DNA of 47,031 nt from CAJQQY01 sp964352225. GTDB lineage: Bacteria > Bacteroidota > Bacteroidia > Chitinophagales > Saprospiraceae. The notes under the pieces are model-generated. The model did not search any database, was not told the origin of the DNA, and was given only the letters and a program-made list of their open reading frames with translations. The DNA lies in assembly GCA_964352225.1 (NCBI GenBank), contig CAYGRM010000010.1:1-47031 (forward strand), read 5' to 3'. Positions 8,886 through 19,300 of the stretch are shown here, one piece after another (the stretch's first letter is position 1; the number at the start of each line of letters is the position of its first letter). Made by a program: the position numbers and the translations under genes.

Positions 8886-9893
8886 TTATCTAAATAACCC
8901 AAAACAGTCGTTATAATTGACTTTTTCTGGTTTATCAAAGTTCATAATGAGTGAAATTTCGTGGCTCCCTCCCGAGCGACCTAAGGATAATTTCGAAATA
9001 GTTATGTCATAACTATATCCAATTTTGTAGCCACCCGTTTGAAATCCAACTAAAGCTATTGCTGCGTCAGGATTCGCAAAACCTTGACGATACCAGAGTC
9101 CTCCAAAAATAGCACCTAAATTTCCATAAGCGCCAACATTGAGTTGTCCAAAATCGCCTTGCTTTACAAACATTACGTTTGGTGATATAAACGAGGCCTG
9201 CCTTTTTTTATTGCCTTGGCTTATTTTGAATTCATATCCAGCATGTAAACCTAGTCGGAGTGGTAATCCTCCATCTAAATTTTCATTAATTTCTAAAAAA
9301 CTTTCATTAGGCGTATTCAAATGTTTGGTGGTAAGTCCTGCATAAAAGTTTGAGCTATATAATAGGAGTCCTGCTGAAGCATCAAAATAGTTATTAGAAA
9401 GATTTTCTGGTTGAACCTCTTGAGTTGGAAAAGGCGTTCCCCCTCCACTTGTAAATCCTAAGGTAGGATCAACCTGGTCTACAAAAATTAACTTTTCCCA
9501 ATCTAAATTTATTCGGACTAAGCTTCCTTCTAAACCTAATTTCAAATTCAAATTATCATTGATCTGCAATTTGTAAGAATAAACTCCACTTACTTTAGTC
9601 GTTTTATATAAACCTTGTCCTGCATCATCTGTTAAGATCATAAGACCAATTCCACTATTAAAATCTTTGAAAAATTGAGAATAGGCTACTGAATAAGTTA
9701 CATATGCTTGATTCAAAGCGGGCCATTGATTTCGATAATTGATTGAAATATGTGGAGAATATGTATTTCCAGCAAAAGCAGGATTCAACTGCAAGGGTGC
9801 TGCATAGTATTGACTGTAGATTGGATCTTGAGCTTGTGTAGAATAACTACACATCATAGCTAGTATTAAGATAAGAAAGTTATGTCTTTGCAT
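8886..9893 (-). CDS. PorP/SprF-family outer membrane protein
   Basis: A 335-residue outer-membrane beta-barrel of the PorP/SprF family. Members act with T9SS in secretion or surface attachment of adhesins (SprF is needed for SprB). It has a signal peptide ending STQAQ, then the family hallmark DPIYSQYYAAPLQLNPAFAG, the SINYRNQWPAL segment, an alternating aromatic/glycine barrel pattern, and a C-terminal strand pair ending SLIMNFDK. It lies between gldJ and the divergent porU, placing it in the secretion cluster. Families of many paralogues exist, so I do not assign it specifically as porP or sprF. A partner adhesin gene directly upstream, as in sprB-sprF, is absent. Confidence 0.9.
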   Translation of the reverse strand: MQRHNFLILILAMMCSYSTQAQDPIYSQYYAAPLQLNPAFAGNTYSPHISINYRNQWPALNQAYVTYSVAYSQFFKDFNSGIGLMILTDDAGQGLYKTTKVSGVYSYKLQINDNLNLKLGLEGSLVRINLDWEKLIFVDQVDPTLGFTSGGGTPFPTQEVQPENLSNNYFDASAGLLLYSSNFYAGLTTKHLNTPNESFLEINENLDGGLPLRLGLHAGYEFKISQGNKKRQASFISPNVMFVKQGDFGQLNVGAYGNLGAIFGGLWYRQGFANPDAAIALVGFQTGGYKIGYSYDITISKLSLGRSGGSHEISLIMNFDKPEKVNYNDCFGLFR

Positions 9894-9907
9894 TGACTAA
9901 AAATGTT

Positions 9908-9960
9908 ATTGTCGAAAATTTAAAATAGGTATTTTTGCTCGAAATGCGTTAGTATTTTTG
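9908..9960 (+). promoter_or_regulatory. Candidate promoter boxes for porU
   Basis: Two TATTTTTG boxes lie at 9930-9937 and 9953-9960. The first has an ATTG 18 bases upstream (9908-9911). Either would give a leader of about 160-190 bases before porU. Confidence 0.35.
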
Positions 9961-10126
9961 AACGAATTTCTTTTGCCTTATTGATATATTTTTTTAACAA
10001 AAAAAGATGCAAACTAAATTCTTAACAAAGCAATACGCAAATAGCGTTAACGTTTCTATAACAATTAATTGCAACAGCTTATTTTATTCAAAAAAAAAAT
10101 TTGGGTAAATAAAAATTACACAAACG

Positions 10127-13100
10127 ATGAAAAATATTTTTCTCCCCTTTTTCTTGATCGCTAGTTTTTCATTTTCATTTGGACAATCGACTCACAATAT
10201 AGTTAATCGATTTGATTGGTCAGAAGATCCGATAACTCATAATCCATTTGAATTAAATGATCCTCTAGAGATTCTTTCGTTTGACGGAGCTATTTATCAA
10301 GATGCTCATCCTTCTCTTCCAATTTCTGCTCATCGTTTTCAGGTGAATTCTAAAGGTAATCTTTCTGTCGAAATTATCAATGTTGAATATCAACCTCTTG
10401 ATAAAAAGCCGACACAAGATGATGCTTTTATCCAAGATCAATTAGTTTTTCAAAAAGAAATTACTCAAAATAGACAACAATACTTCGGAAATGTTTCATT
10501 TATTCCAATTATAAAATCTCCTGCTGGTGGTTTTCAAAAGGTGGTTAGCATCGAATTAAATGTATATTTTACTCCTTCTTCCCCTACTCTTGCCTTTCGA
10601 GGTCCTCCAACTTATACTTCAAAATTAGCTGATGGCGACATTTATAAAATTAAAGTGGATAAAGATGGAATGTACAAACTCACCTATGATTTCTTGAAAA
10701 CAGAGTTGGGTATCGACAATCTTGATAATATCGATCCTCGAAAAATTCAAGTACTTGGTAATGGAGGAGGAATGCTTCCTGAGTTAAACGATACGGAACG
10801 AATTGATGATTTAGAAGAAAATGCAGTTTTTGTTAGAGGAGAAAATGATGGCTCTTTTAATAATGATGATTACATTCTTTTTTATGGTGAAGGACCAGGA
10901 GAATGGAGTTTTAGCACTACTACAAATTCCTTTTCTTACAAAAAAAACATCTACACGGATTACAAATTTTATTTTATAAAAATAGCATCAGAGAATGGAA
11001 AAAGAGTTGAGAATCAAGCCTCTTTAGCGGGAACAAGTTACACCACCAACAGCTTTGATGCTTTTACTCACTTCGAAGATGACCAAAGAAATTTATTACA
11101 TGATTGGTCTGGAGCGCAAGGTTCTGGGAAATTATTTGTAGGCGATCTTTTCTCTTTGGTAACTGAAAGAAACTATAATAATCTTTTTTCTTTTGATAAT
11201 ATTGAAGCTGGAGAAGATGCTATTTTAACGGGAAGTTTTGTTTCTAGAAGTAGTACGAGTACTAATTTCAGAGTAACTACAGCTGGTCAAGAATTTACTT
11301 CTAGTACAATTGGAAGTGTGCAACTTGATCAAGGTGAAAATACTTTTGCTAAAACAGGTTCATTTTCCGAAACTTTCCAACCTACCAATGGCAATTTTAA
11401 TTTTGTGGTAAAATACTCCGGAACTGGAGAAAGTGAAGGTTGGCTAGATTACTTAGGTTTAAATATTCGACAAAAACTTCAAATGACTGGAAGTCAACTA
11501 AAGTTTACTGATAAAAAAACATTAGATTTTCCTTCTTCAACATTTGAATTAAGTAATGCTGAAGGTGTAACCATATGGGACGTAACTAATCCTCTAAACC
11601 CTTTTTCCCAAGAAGCAACTGAAGGAAGTCTTAAAAGTTTTGGAGCAGAAACTACTACACTCAAACGATTTATTGCCTTCAAAGGATCTGATAATTTATT
11701 TACAGCTGAAGCAGTTGGAAAAATTGAAAATCAAAATTTGCATGGCTTAGATAATATTGACATGGTTATCATTTACCATAAAAATTTTGAAAATGTAGCA
11801 GAAAAAATGAGAGATCATCGAGCGACATTTAGCAATTTAATGGTTGAAAAAGTTCGATTGGATCACATTTATAATGAATTCTCAGGCGGTTCACAAGATA
11901 TTTGTGCCATTCGAGATTTCTCCAAAATGTTACATGATCGATCTAACCAGTTTAAATATCTTTTACTTTTTGGAGATGGATCATTCGACTATCGAAATAT
12001 CACCGGTTTAAACACTAGCACCGATGGTGACATTTTTCATAACTTAATTCCACCCTACGAAACCGATCAATCACTTCATCCAATTAATGCATATCCATCT
12101 GATGACTTTTTTGGTTTGCTTAGTTCAGGGGAAGGAACTTCTACTTTGACAGGCGATTTAGATATTGCTGTTGGTCGTTTACCTTTTAAAAATGAGGAGG
12201 AAGCTCAAGCTGTAGTCAATAAAATTATTAATTACGACACCAATCCTGAAACTTTTGGCGATTGGAGACTCAAATTAACCTATGTAGCAGATGATGAAGA
12301 TGGTAGCATACATACCAAGCAAGCAGACCAAGTTTCTCAATTAGCAGAAAGTGAAGATAAAGTTTATAATCATGATAAAATATTCTTTGATACCTATCAA
12401 CAAGTTTCGACCTCAGGTGGTCAACGTTTCCCTGGAGTAACCGACGCAATTAATCAAAATATGTTTAAAGGAAATTTAGTGATGAATTACCTTGGTCATG
12501 GCGGCGGTGGCGGTTGGGCGCAAGAGCGAGTTTTGCGAACTCAACATATTGTGGATTGGGAAAATTTTGACAAGTTATCACTCATAGTTACTGCGACTTG
12601 TTCATTCACAGGATATGATGAACCAAATTATGTGACCGCAGGTGAACATTCCCTGATCAATGCAAAAGGAGGTGCTATCGGATTATTTACCACCGTTAGA
12701 GCCGTTTACTCCTCTCAAAATAAACAATTAACTGACGCGGTTTTTAGAAATATTTTTGATCGGGTTGATGGTAAAACTCTCACAATTGGGGAAACGACAA
12801 GATTGGCTAAAACTGATTTAGGCACCACACAAAATAAACGAAAATTTGCCTTAATTGGCGACCCTTCACAAAAATTAGCTATTCCAAGGTATAATATTGT
12901 GACAACCAAAATTAATGGAAGCATAGTGGACACCGCAAGTCAAGATACTATCCAAGCTTTACAAAAAGTTACCATCGAAGGTCAAATTGAAGATTTCGAC
13001 GGAAACCTTTTAAGTGATTTTAATGGAAAAGTTTTCCCAACTATTTTTGACAAACCAATTACAGTTTCCACTTTGGGACAAGATCCAGGAAGTCCAATTT

Positions 13101-13990
13101 ATGAATTCAAATTACAAAAAAACGTTATTTTTAAAGGGATTGCGAGTGTAAACAATGGTACTTTCACTTTTACCTTCGTGGTTCCAAAAGATATTAATTA
13201 CTCCTATGATTATGGTAAAATTAGTTATTACGCACATGATGGCGTAGCTACTGATGCATCAGGTTATTACGATAAAATGATTATTGGAGGAACTGATCCA
13301 AATGCTATTGCTGATGACCAACCACCACTTATCGAAGTTTATATGAATAATGAAGAATTCGTTTTTGGAGGAATTACCGACGAAAATCCAGTTCTTTTAG
13401 CGAAGCTTTCTGATGACAATGGTATTAATGTTGTAGGTAATAGTATCGGACACGATCTTACCGGTGTTTTAGATGAAAATACCCAAAATACATACGTCCT
13501 TAATGATTTCTATGAATCAGAATTGGATGATTATACAAAAGGTACGGTCCGTTACCCCCTATTTAACTTGGAAGAAGGATTGCACAAAATCAAAGTGCGT
13601 GCTTGGGATGTTTCCAATAACTCCGCAGAAGGTTACACCGAGTTTGTAGTAGCGAACTCTGCAGAAGTAGCACTTGAACATGTACTGAATTATCCAAATC
13701 CATTTATGGATAATACTTCGTTCCAATTCGAACATAACCTACCAAATCAACTTGTCGATGTACAAATTAGAGTTTTCTCTGTTTCAGGAAGACTCGTTAA
13801 AACCATCGATGAGCAAATCATAACCGAAGGTACACGCGTAACTGGCATCCAATGGGATGGAACTGATGAATACGGAGATCAACTAGGTCGAGGTGTTTAT
13901 TTGTATAAAGTAAAAATTGGCGGAACAGCTGCATCTGGTGATGCAATAAACTCCGAAAGTGACTTTGAAAAGTTAGTTATTTTGAAATAG
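10127..13990 (+). CDS. porU: Type IX secretion system sortase PorU
   Basis: PorU is the outer-membrane, gingipain-like cysteine protease that removes the C-terminal sorting domain of T9SS cargo and attaches it to the cell surface. The 1287-residue protein has a signal peptide (ending SFSFGQ), an N-terminal beta-rich propeptide-like region, and a C25 peptidase core. His791 in LGHGGGGGW and Cys825 in ATCSFTGY are the likely catalytic pair, followed by KGGAIGLFTTVRAVYS. A beta-sandwich region with an FlgD-like Ig fold closes the protein (NYPNPF near 1188, GRLVKTID, GTDEYGDQLGRGVYLYKV). Length and order fit PorU rather than secreted gingipains. porV follows directly, as in other Bacteroidota, and the PorU-PorV complex is the attachment unit. 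Confidence 0.94.
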   Translation: MKNIFLPFFLIASFSFSFGQSTHNIVNRFDWSEDPITHNPFELNDPLEILSFDGAIYQDAHPSLPISAHRFQVNSKGNLSVEIINVEYQPLDKKPTQDDAFIQDQLVFQKEITQNRQQYFGNVSFIPIIKSPAGGFQKVVSIELNVYFTPSSPTLAFRGPPTYTSKLADGDIYKIKVDKDGMYKLTYDFLKTELGIDNLDNIDPRKIQVLGNGGGMLPELNDTERIDDLEENAVFVRGENDGSFNNDDYILFYGEGPGEWSFSTTTNSFSYKKNIYTDYKFYFIKIASENGKRVENQASLAGTSYTTNSFDAFTHFEDDQRNLLHDWSGAQGSGKLFVGDLFSLVTERNYNNLFSFDNIEAGEDAILTGSFVSRSSTSTNFRVTTAGQEFTSSTIGSVQLDQGENTFAKTGSFSETFQPTNGNFNFVVKYSGTGESEGWLDYLGLNIRQKLQMTGSQLKFTDKKTLDFPSSTFELSNAEGVTIWDVTNPLNPFSQEATEGSLKSFGAETTTLKRFIAFKGSDNLFTAEAVGKIENQNLHGLDNIDMVIIYHKNFENVAEKMRDHRATFSNLMVEKVRLDHIYNEFSGGSQDICAIRDFSKMLHDRSNQFKYLLLFGDGSFDYRNITGLNTSTDGDIFHNLIPPYETDQSLHPINAYPSDDFFGLLSSGEGTSTLTGDLDIAVGRLPFKNEEEAQAVVNKIINYDTNPETFGDWRLKLTYVADDEDGSIHTKQADQVSQLAESEDKVYNHDKIFFDTYQQVSTSGGQRFPGVTDAINQNMFKGNLVMNYLGHGGGGGWAQERVLRTQHIVDWENFDKLSLIVTATCSFTGYDEPNYVTAGEHSLINAKGGAIGLFTTVRAVYSSQNKQLTDAVFRNIFDRVDGKTLTIGETTRLAKTDLGTTQNKRKFALIGDPSQKLAIPRYNIVTTKINGSIVDTASQDTIQALQKVTIEGQIEDFDGNLLSDFNGKVFPTIFDKPITVSTLGQDPGSPIYEFKLQKNVIFKGIASVNNGTFTFTFVVPKDINYSYDYGKISYYAHDGVATDASGYYDKMIIGGTDPNAIADDQPPLIEVYMNNEEFVFGGITDENPVLLAKLSDDNGINVVGNSIGHDLTGVLDENTQNTYVLNDFYESELDDYTKGTVRYPLFNLEEGLHKIKVRAWDVSNNSAEGYTEFVVANSAEVALEHVLNYPNPFMDNTSFQFEHNLPNQLVDVQIRVFSVSGRLVKTIDEQIITEGTRVTGIQWDGTDEYGDQLGRGVYLYKVKIGGTAASGDAINSESDFEKLVILK

Positions 13991-14012
13991 ATTCCAGCTT
14001 TTTGCGTTCAAT

Positions 14013-14045
14013 AGTTTTGAAAAAAATACTCTTCAAAACTTTATT
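14013..14045 (+). terminator. Weak terminator after porU
   Basis: AGTTTTGAA (14013-14021) pairs with TTCAAAACT (14032-14040), followed by TTATT. The stem is AT-rich and the T run short. Confidence 0.4.
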
Positions 14046-14157
14046 CTCCCAAAGCTGTTTTCAATTTCGATTTTTATAAAATATTGAGCACATCACTCTT
14101 CTTTATAAAAGAATTATGTGTTTAAAATCATATTTTTTAAGTCTTCATCTTAAAGAA

Positions 14158-14187
14158 TTTAAAAACTTAAAAATTCCCCTATATTTG
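14158..14187 (+). promoter_or_regulatory. Promoter of porV
   Basis: TTTA (14158-14161), an 18-base spacer and TATATTTG (14180-14187). It lies inside the apparent N-terminal extension of the porV reading frame, which supports the ATG at 14218 as the real start. Confidence 0.65.
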
Positions 14188-14217
14188 CAACTTCAATTTT
14201 TGAAATTTAATACGATT

Positions 14218-15459
14218 ATGAAAAAATTACTGTTTTGTTTTCTCTTTATTACTTGCTTTTTAGCAATTACAGATACTCAAGCACAAGGCTTTACAAATTG
14301 TGTTTATAATATTGAGAAACAACGTTGGGAAAAGCCAGGTGGAACCGGTGAACCTTGTACCAACACGATTATCACTTCCGTACCATTTTTGAGAATTACA
14401 CCTGATGCCAGATCTGGTGCAATGGGAGATGCTGGTATTGCAATTTCTCCTGATGCTAATGCAATTCATTTTAATGCTTCTAAGTTAGCTTTTGTCGATA
14501 GAGATTTATCTTTATCTGCTACTTATACGCCTTGGTTGAGAGCTTTAGGACTGAATGACGTTTATATGGCGTACCTCTCAGGATACAAGCAAGTTGACAA
14601 ACTATCTGCTATTGGATTCGGATTACGTTATTTTTCATTAGGACAAATCAGTTATACTACTGATACTGGTCAAGAGAACGGAACTGGAAAACCTAATGAG
14701 TTTGAAATTTCTGCAGCTTATGCTCGAAAACTATCTGATAACTTTAGTCTTTCCTTGGGAGGTAAATTTATTTTCTCCAATCTTGCTGCTGGACAGCGAG
14801 TAGGAGCAGTTGAAATTAATCCTGGAACAGCTGGTGCTGTTGATTTCGGATTAACCTATAAAAAAGATATTGAACTTTCTGGTAATCAAACCGACCTAAC
14901 CATTGGTGCTGCAATCACCAACTTAGGTACTAAAATTTCATATACTAACTCAGCTAACAAAGATTTCATCCCTACAAACTTAGGAGTTGGAGCTGCATGG
15001 GAATTTCAATTTGATGAGTATAATTCATTTACCGTTACAGCTGATTTGAATAAATTATTAGTTCCTACACCTTGTATTGGATCAAGTGATCCAAGTGTAC
15101 CTAGTTGTGATGAAGATCAAGACGGAATTCCAGATTACAAACAAAAGTCAGTTGTAGGTGGACTTCTAGGTTCATTTAGTGATGCGCAAGGCGGTGCTGG
15201 TGAAGAATTTAGAGAAATCAATTATTCTATCGGAATGGAGTATTGGTATGATAAGCAATTCGCAGTTCGAGCAGGTTATTATACTGAAGCTCAAACTAAA
15301 GGAAATCGTCAATATTTCACCGTTGGATTAGGATTAAAATACAATGTATTTGGTTTAAATTTCTCTTATTTAATTCCAACAACCAATCAAAGGAACCCAT
15401 TAGATAATACTTTAAGATTCTCATTAATCTTCGATTTCGAAGCATTTGAAGATGAATAA
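14218..15459 (+). CDS. porV: Type IX secretion outer membrane protein PorV (LptO)
   Basis: PorV is an outer-membrane barrel of the FadL type that carries T9SS cargo from the SprA translocon to the PorU sortase. The start at 14218 gives a 413-residue protein with a signal peptide ending TQAQG. The family signature follows: TSVPFLRITPDARSGAMGD, then AGIAISPDANAIHFNASKL and a run of amphipathic strands. The C-terminal strand ends RFSLIFDFEAF. A loop near the last third holds DEDQDGIPDYK, a calcium-type motif that is lineage-dependent in PorV. The longer frame back to 14116 is rejected because a promoter lies within it. Its own promoter suggests higher expression than porU (inference). Confidence 0.93.
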   Translation: MKKLLFCFLFITCFLAITDTQAQGFTNCVYNIEKQRWEKPGGTGEPCTNTIITSVPFLRITPDARSGAMGDAGIAISPDANAIHFNASKLAFVDRDLSLSATYTPWLRALGLNDVYMAYLSGYKQVDKLSAIGFGLRYFSLGQISYTTDTGQENGTGKPNEFEISAAYARKLSDNFSLSLGGKFIFSNLAAGQRVGAVEINPGTAGAVDFGLTYKKDIELSGNQTDLTIGAAITNLGTKISYTNSANKDFIPTNLGVGAAWEFQFDEYNSFTVTADLNKLLVPTPCIGSSDPSVPSCDEDQDGIPDYKQKSVVGGLLGSFSDAQGGAGEEFREINYSIGMEYWYDKQFAVRAGYYTEAQTKGNRQYFTVGLGLKYNVFGLNFSYLIPTTNQRNPLDNTLRFSLIFDFEAFEDE

Positions 15460-15547
15460 TAAATTATCTGAGTGATGCTTATCTACCGATAGGTAGAAGT
15501 TATTAACGATGAATTTTTGATAAAAAAACAAATTCATCTTTTATAAA

Positions 15548-15595
15548 AAAGAAACCGCAATTAGTAATCAATCTAATTGCGGTTTCTTTATTTTT
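15548..15595 (+). terminator. Terminator after porV
   Basis: A 17-base perfect stem (15548-15564 with 15573-15589, core GAAACCGCAATTAG) followed by TTTATTTTT. A smaller hairpin CTACC-GATA-GGTAG lies just before it at 15482-15495. Confidence 0.9.
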
Positions 15596-15653
15596 ACAAA
15601 ATAGTTTTTTCAAAAATTAACCGTTCACAGTTTATCATTAACCATTAAAAAAC

Positions 15654-16142
15654 ATGGATTTAAAGCAACTCCCCCACTTGGCTAAAGAGCAAAAAAAATC
15701 CACCAAAAAGTTTTTCCAAAAACTTGCCAAACAAAAACCTAAAGATTTAGATCCCACAGTCCATCAATTACATGACGAAACTTTTGAAAAAATTGATTGC
15801 CTCCAATGTGCCAACTGTTGCAAAACTACCAGTCCTATTTTTACCGACCGAGACATCAATCGAATTGCCGCTCATTTTAAAATGCGCCCAGCCAATTTTG
15901 TAGAAAAATATTTGCACCTCGACGAAGACGAAGATTATGTTTTGAACGAAGCCCCTTGTGCGTTTTTAGGTAGCGATAATTATTGCAGCATCTATGATGT
16001 TGCTCCGAGAGCATGCCGTGAATACCCACATACTGATCGAAAACAATTTCATAAAATCTTAAATTTAACAGTAAAAAACATGGCAATTTGTCCAGCCGTT
16101 TTTGAAATCGTACAAAAGCTAAAAGAGATCAAAAATTGGTAA
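15654..16142 (+). CDS. YkgJ-family cysteine-cluster protein
   Basis: A 162-residue cytoplasmic protein with the Cys pattern of the YkgJ/UPF0153 family, thought to bind zinc or iron. The first cluster is CLQCANCC (Cys49, 52, 55, 56), the second is PCAFL...YCSIYDVAPRACREYP (Cys102, 111, 121), and a late Cys145 is in MAICPAVFE. The N-terminus is Lys-rich and likely helical. The biochemical role of the family is not settled. It stands between the porV terminator and a 25-bp inverted repeat, with no obvious operon partner. Confidence 0.85.
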   Translation: MDLKQLPHLAKEQKKSTKKFFQKLAKQKPKDLDPTVHQLHDETFEKIDCLQCANCCKTTSPIFTDRDINRIAAHFKMRPANFVEKYLHLDEDEDYVLNEAPCAFLGSDNYCSIYDVAPRACREYPHTDRKQFHKILNLTVKNMAICPAVFEIVQKLKEIKNW

Positions 16143-16169
16143 TGACAAAACAATGGGCGGCAAATCATC

Positions 16170-16240
16170 ACGTGGTGGTCTGCTTTAGCTGACCTAAAAA
16201 ATAAAATATCTTCACGGTCAGCTAAAGCAGACCACCACGT
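16170..16240. repeat. Perfect 25-bp inverted repeat
   Basis: Bases 16170-16194 are the exact reverse complement of 16216-16240 (core GTGGTCTGCTTTAGCTGACC), separated by a 21-base AT-rich loop. It is more GC-rich than its surroundings. No T run follows on the plus strand, so it is not a typical terminator. It lies between the YkgJ-type gene and the helicase gene and may be a dispersed palindromic element. Confidence 0.9.
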
Positions 16241-16323
16241 ACTCACTAAATGACTTAACTTCAAATAGTAATAGGAAAGCAGATTGGGAAAACTTACTTT
16301 TGCAATCCAATATTATATTTTAA

Positions 16324-19300
16324 ATGAAAAAACAAGAACTAGCCAGACTTTTCTATCAGGAAATATCCAAAATCAATTCCAACGAAACACTAATTGATTT
16401 GGGAAAAATCAACGGTCTCTACAAGTTATTAAATCAACTTTTTGTAGAAGTGACTCGCGATGAGAAAATGCAATTCACCACCATGTTTGCCAGAATTTCA
16501 TTCGCTTGTCAGAAATTTTCTGTAGATACACAAACGCAGTTCTACATTCATACCTTTTTAAGAGTAGCCAAAAAAATCAATCTCGATCCAGCAGCCTCAC
16601 CTGACCAAGGGAAAGAATTAGAACTTGGACTAAAAGTCGTTGCCGATTGTGTAATTGCTTTTTTTCATCAAATTCCTCCGCAAGAATTAGCAGAGCAATT
16701 GCCGCTAAAAATTGATTACAAAACTTCACCTGTCGAAGTAAAAGAATTCAAGTCAACTGCCCGAATCGTTGCAGTTGGAATTGATGAAAAAGCAGAACAA
16801 CTTATCGCTCGCGACGAAGATGACCCCACTCGCGAAATTCGAATTCAATATAATATTGCCGAACGAAATCAAAACTTTAATCCCTCAATTCAGGTCATCG
16901 AAGAGGCTTTTAAATTTCCATTGACCATTAATCTGCTCGATGTAGAAATCGACAAAGAAGGGATTTATCGACCTCGTGGCTTTGTTTTAGAACCTGATTA
17001 TTTAGTCGATGTTTCGGCCGTTGCTGAATGTTTTAAAGATTTTGGAACACTTCCAATTTATAATCTTTTAAAAAAATATTTGCCGTTCACTTACAGCAAA
17101 CATTTGATGATTGGAAATATCGCTAACTTCTTCTTAGATGAATTGATGACCAATTCTGAAGCAACATTCAATGAGACTTTTCCAAAAGTTTTCCAACTCA
17201 ATCCTTTAGCTTTTGCTACTTTCGAAAACTCAGTTTTGAGAGAAATTATGCAATCCTCCCAAAAGCATTTCCTCAACTTAAAACAGATGGTATTAACTGG
17301 TTTTGCCAAAAGCGATATCATCCCCGAAGATTGTTTTTTGGAACCTACTTTTTATTCTCAAAAACATGGTTTACAAGGTCGTTTAGATATTTTTTATAAA
17401 AAAAATACTTCGGAAGAAAATGCGAATAATCATTCCGCCATTGTCGAATTAAAAAGTGGAAAAACGTTCAAACCAAACAAGTACGGAATCAATCATAATC
17501 ACTACGTGCAGACCTTGTTATACGATTTGATTATTAAATCTGTTTTTGGAAAAAAAATACAACCAGCCAACTTTATTCTTTATTCAGGCATTGATATCAA
17601 CCATTTAAAATTTGCTCCACGAAGTAGCACACAGCAAATGGAAGCCTTAAATATTCGAAATCAGATCCTTGCTTTTGAGTATCAATTATCAAATATTAGT
17701 GAGAACAATATTGATAGTCCACTCATTTTCAGTCGATTAACCTCAGCTAGATATCCAAAACTATCTGGTTTCCTTGCCAAGGATATGCAGCTTTTTGAAA
17801 AAGTATATCAGGGCATGAGCCATTTGGAGAAAAAATATTTTAACGCATTTTCAGGATTTATTGCTCGTGAACACTTATTAGCAAAAACGGGAATTCAAGG
17901 AATCGAAAGTGTAAATGGATTGGCTTCGCTCTGGCTTAAAGATTTTCCAGAGAAAGAAGAGAGCTTCGAAATCATTAGTTTTCTAAAAATAAAAAAGAAC
18001 CACTCGGAAGAAGAAACTCCAATTATTATTTTTGAAAAAACAGCAAAAACGAATCCTCTCGCTAATTTTAGAAAGGGTGATATTTCTGTCTTGTATCCTT
18101 TTCAAAATGAAAAAGATACCGTTTTAAATAATCAAATTTTCAAATGTACGATCATCGAAATTACCAAAGATGAAGTACACGTAAAATTGAGAAGTCGACA
18201 GTTTAATACTTCCATTTTTGAACAAGGTTTTCATTGGAATTTGGAGCATGACATGTTGGATAGCAGTTTCAACAGTATGTATCGAAGCCTGTTCCAATTT
18301 GCTCAATTCCCAACTTTTAAAAAAGAATTATTACTCACTACTTCGCCTCCGCAACAACCCGAAGAAATAGACATCAAATTGCCCAAAGAGTTAACCGAGG
18401 AGCAAAAAACGATATTTCAACAAGCCATTTCTGCCAAAGATTATTTCCTCCTATGGGGACCTCCTGGAACGGGAAAGACAAGTATGATGCTCAAAAATAT
18501 CGTTAGTTATTTGCTCAACGAAACAGACGAAAATATTTTACTTTTAGCTTATACCAACCGAGCGGTAGATGAAATTTGTGAAGCGATTATCAGCATTGAT
18601 AAATATGCAAAAAATGAATATTTACGATTAGGTTCGGCACATTCCTGCGGAGTAGATTACCACGATCAGTTATTTAATTCTAAAATTGCGAACATTTCTA
18701 ATCGCAAAGAATTACGAGATATTATTGACAATCATCGCATTTTTGTTTCGACTGTTGCCGGTATTGCTGGTAAGCAAGAAATCATGCAATTGAAAACTTT
18801 TGACCGAGTGATCATTGATGAGGCTTCGCAAATTCCTGAGCCCATGCTGGTTGGTTTGCTCCCGTATTTCAAACGATTTTTACTCATTGGGGATCATAAG
18901 CAATTACCTGCCGTGGTAGTTCAATCACCAGAAATTTCCAAAGTAGAGGACAAAGAATTAAATGAGATCGGATTAAAAAATCTACGAGATTCTCTCTTCG
19001 AACGCATGTACAAAAGATGTGTAAAAAATAATTGGACTTGGGCTTTTGCTCGATTGAGTCATCAAGGAAGGATGCATCAAGATATCATGAATTTTCCGAG
19101 TCAAGAGTTTTATGAAGGCTATTTAAAAATCTTACCAAATGATTTAAATAATAAATATCAAACCAAATCTATCGAATACCAATTAGATGAAATGTCGAAT
19201 GGTTTGGAAAAAATACTTTGTGAAAATCGAATGGTTTTTCTTCCTTCTGAACCTGATTTGAAAAGTCCAACGGGCAAAACCAATCTTCACGAAGCAAACC

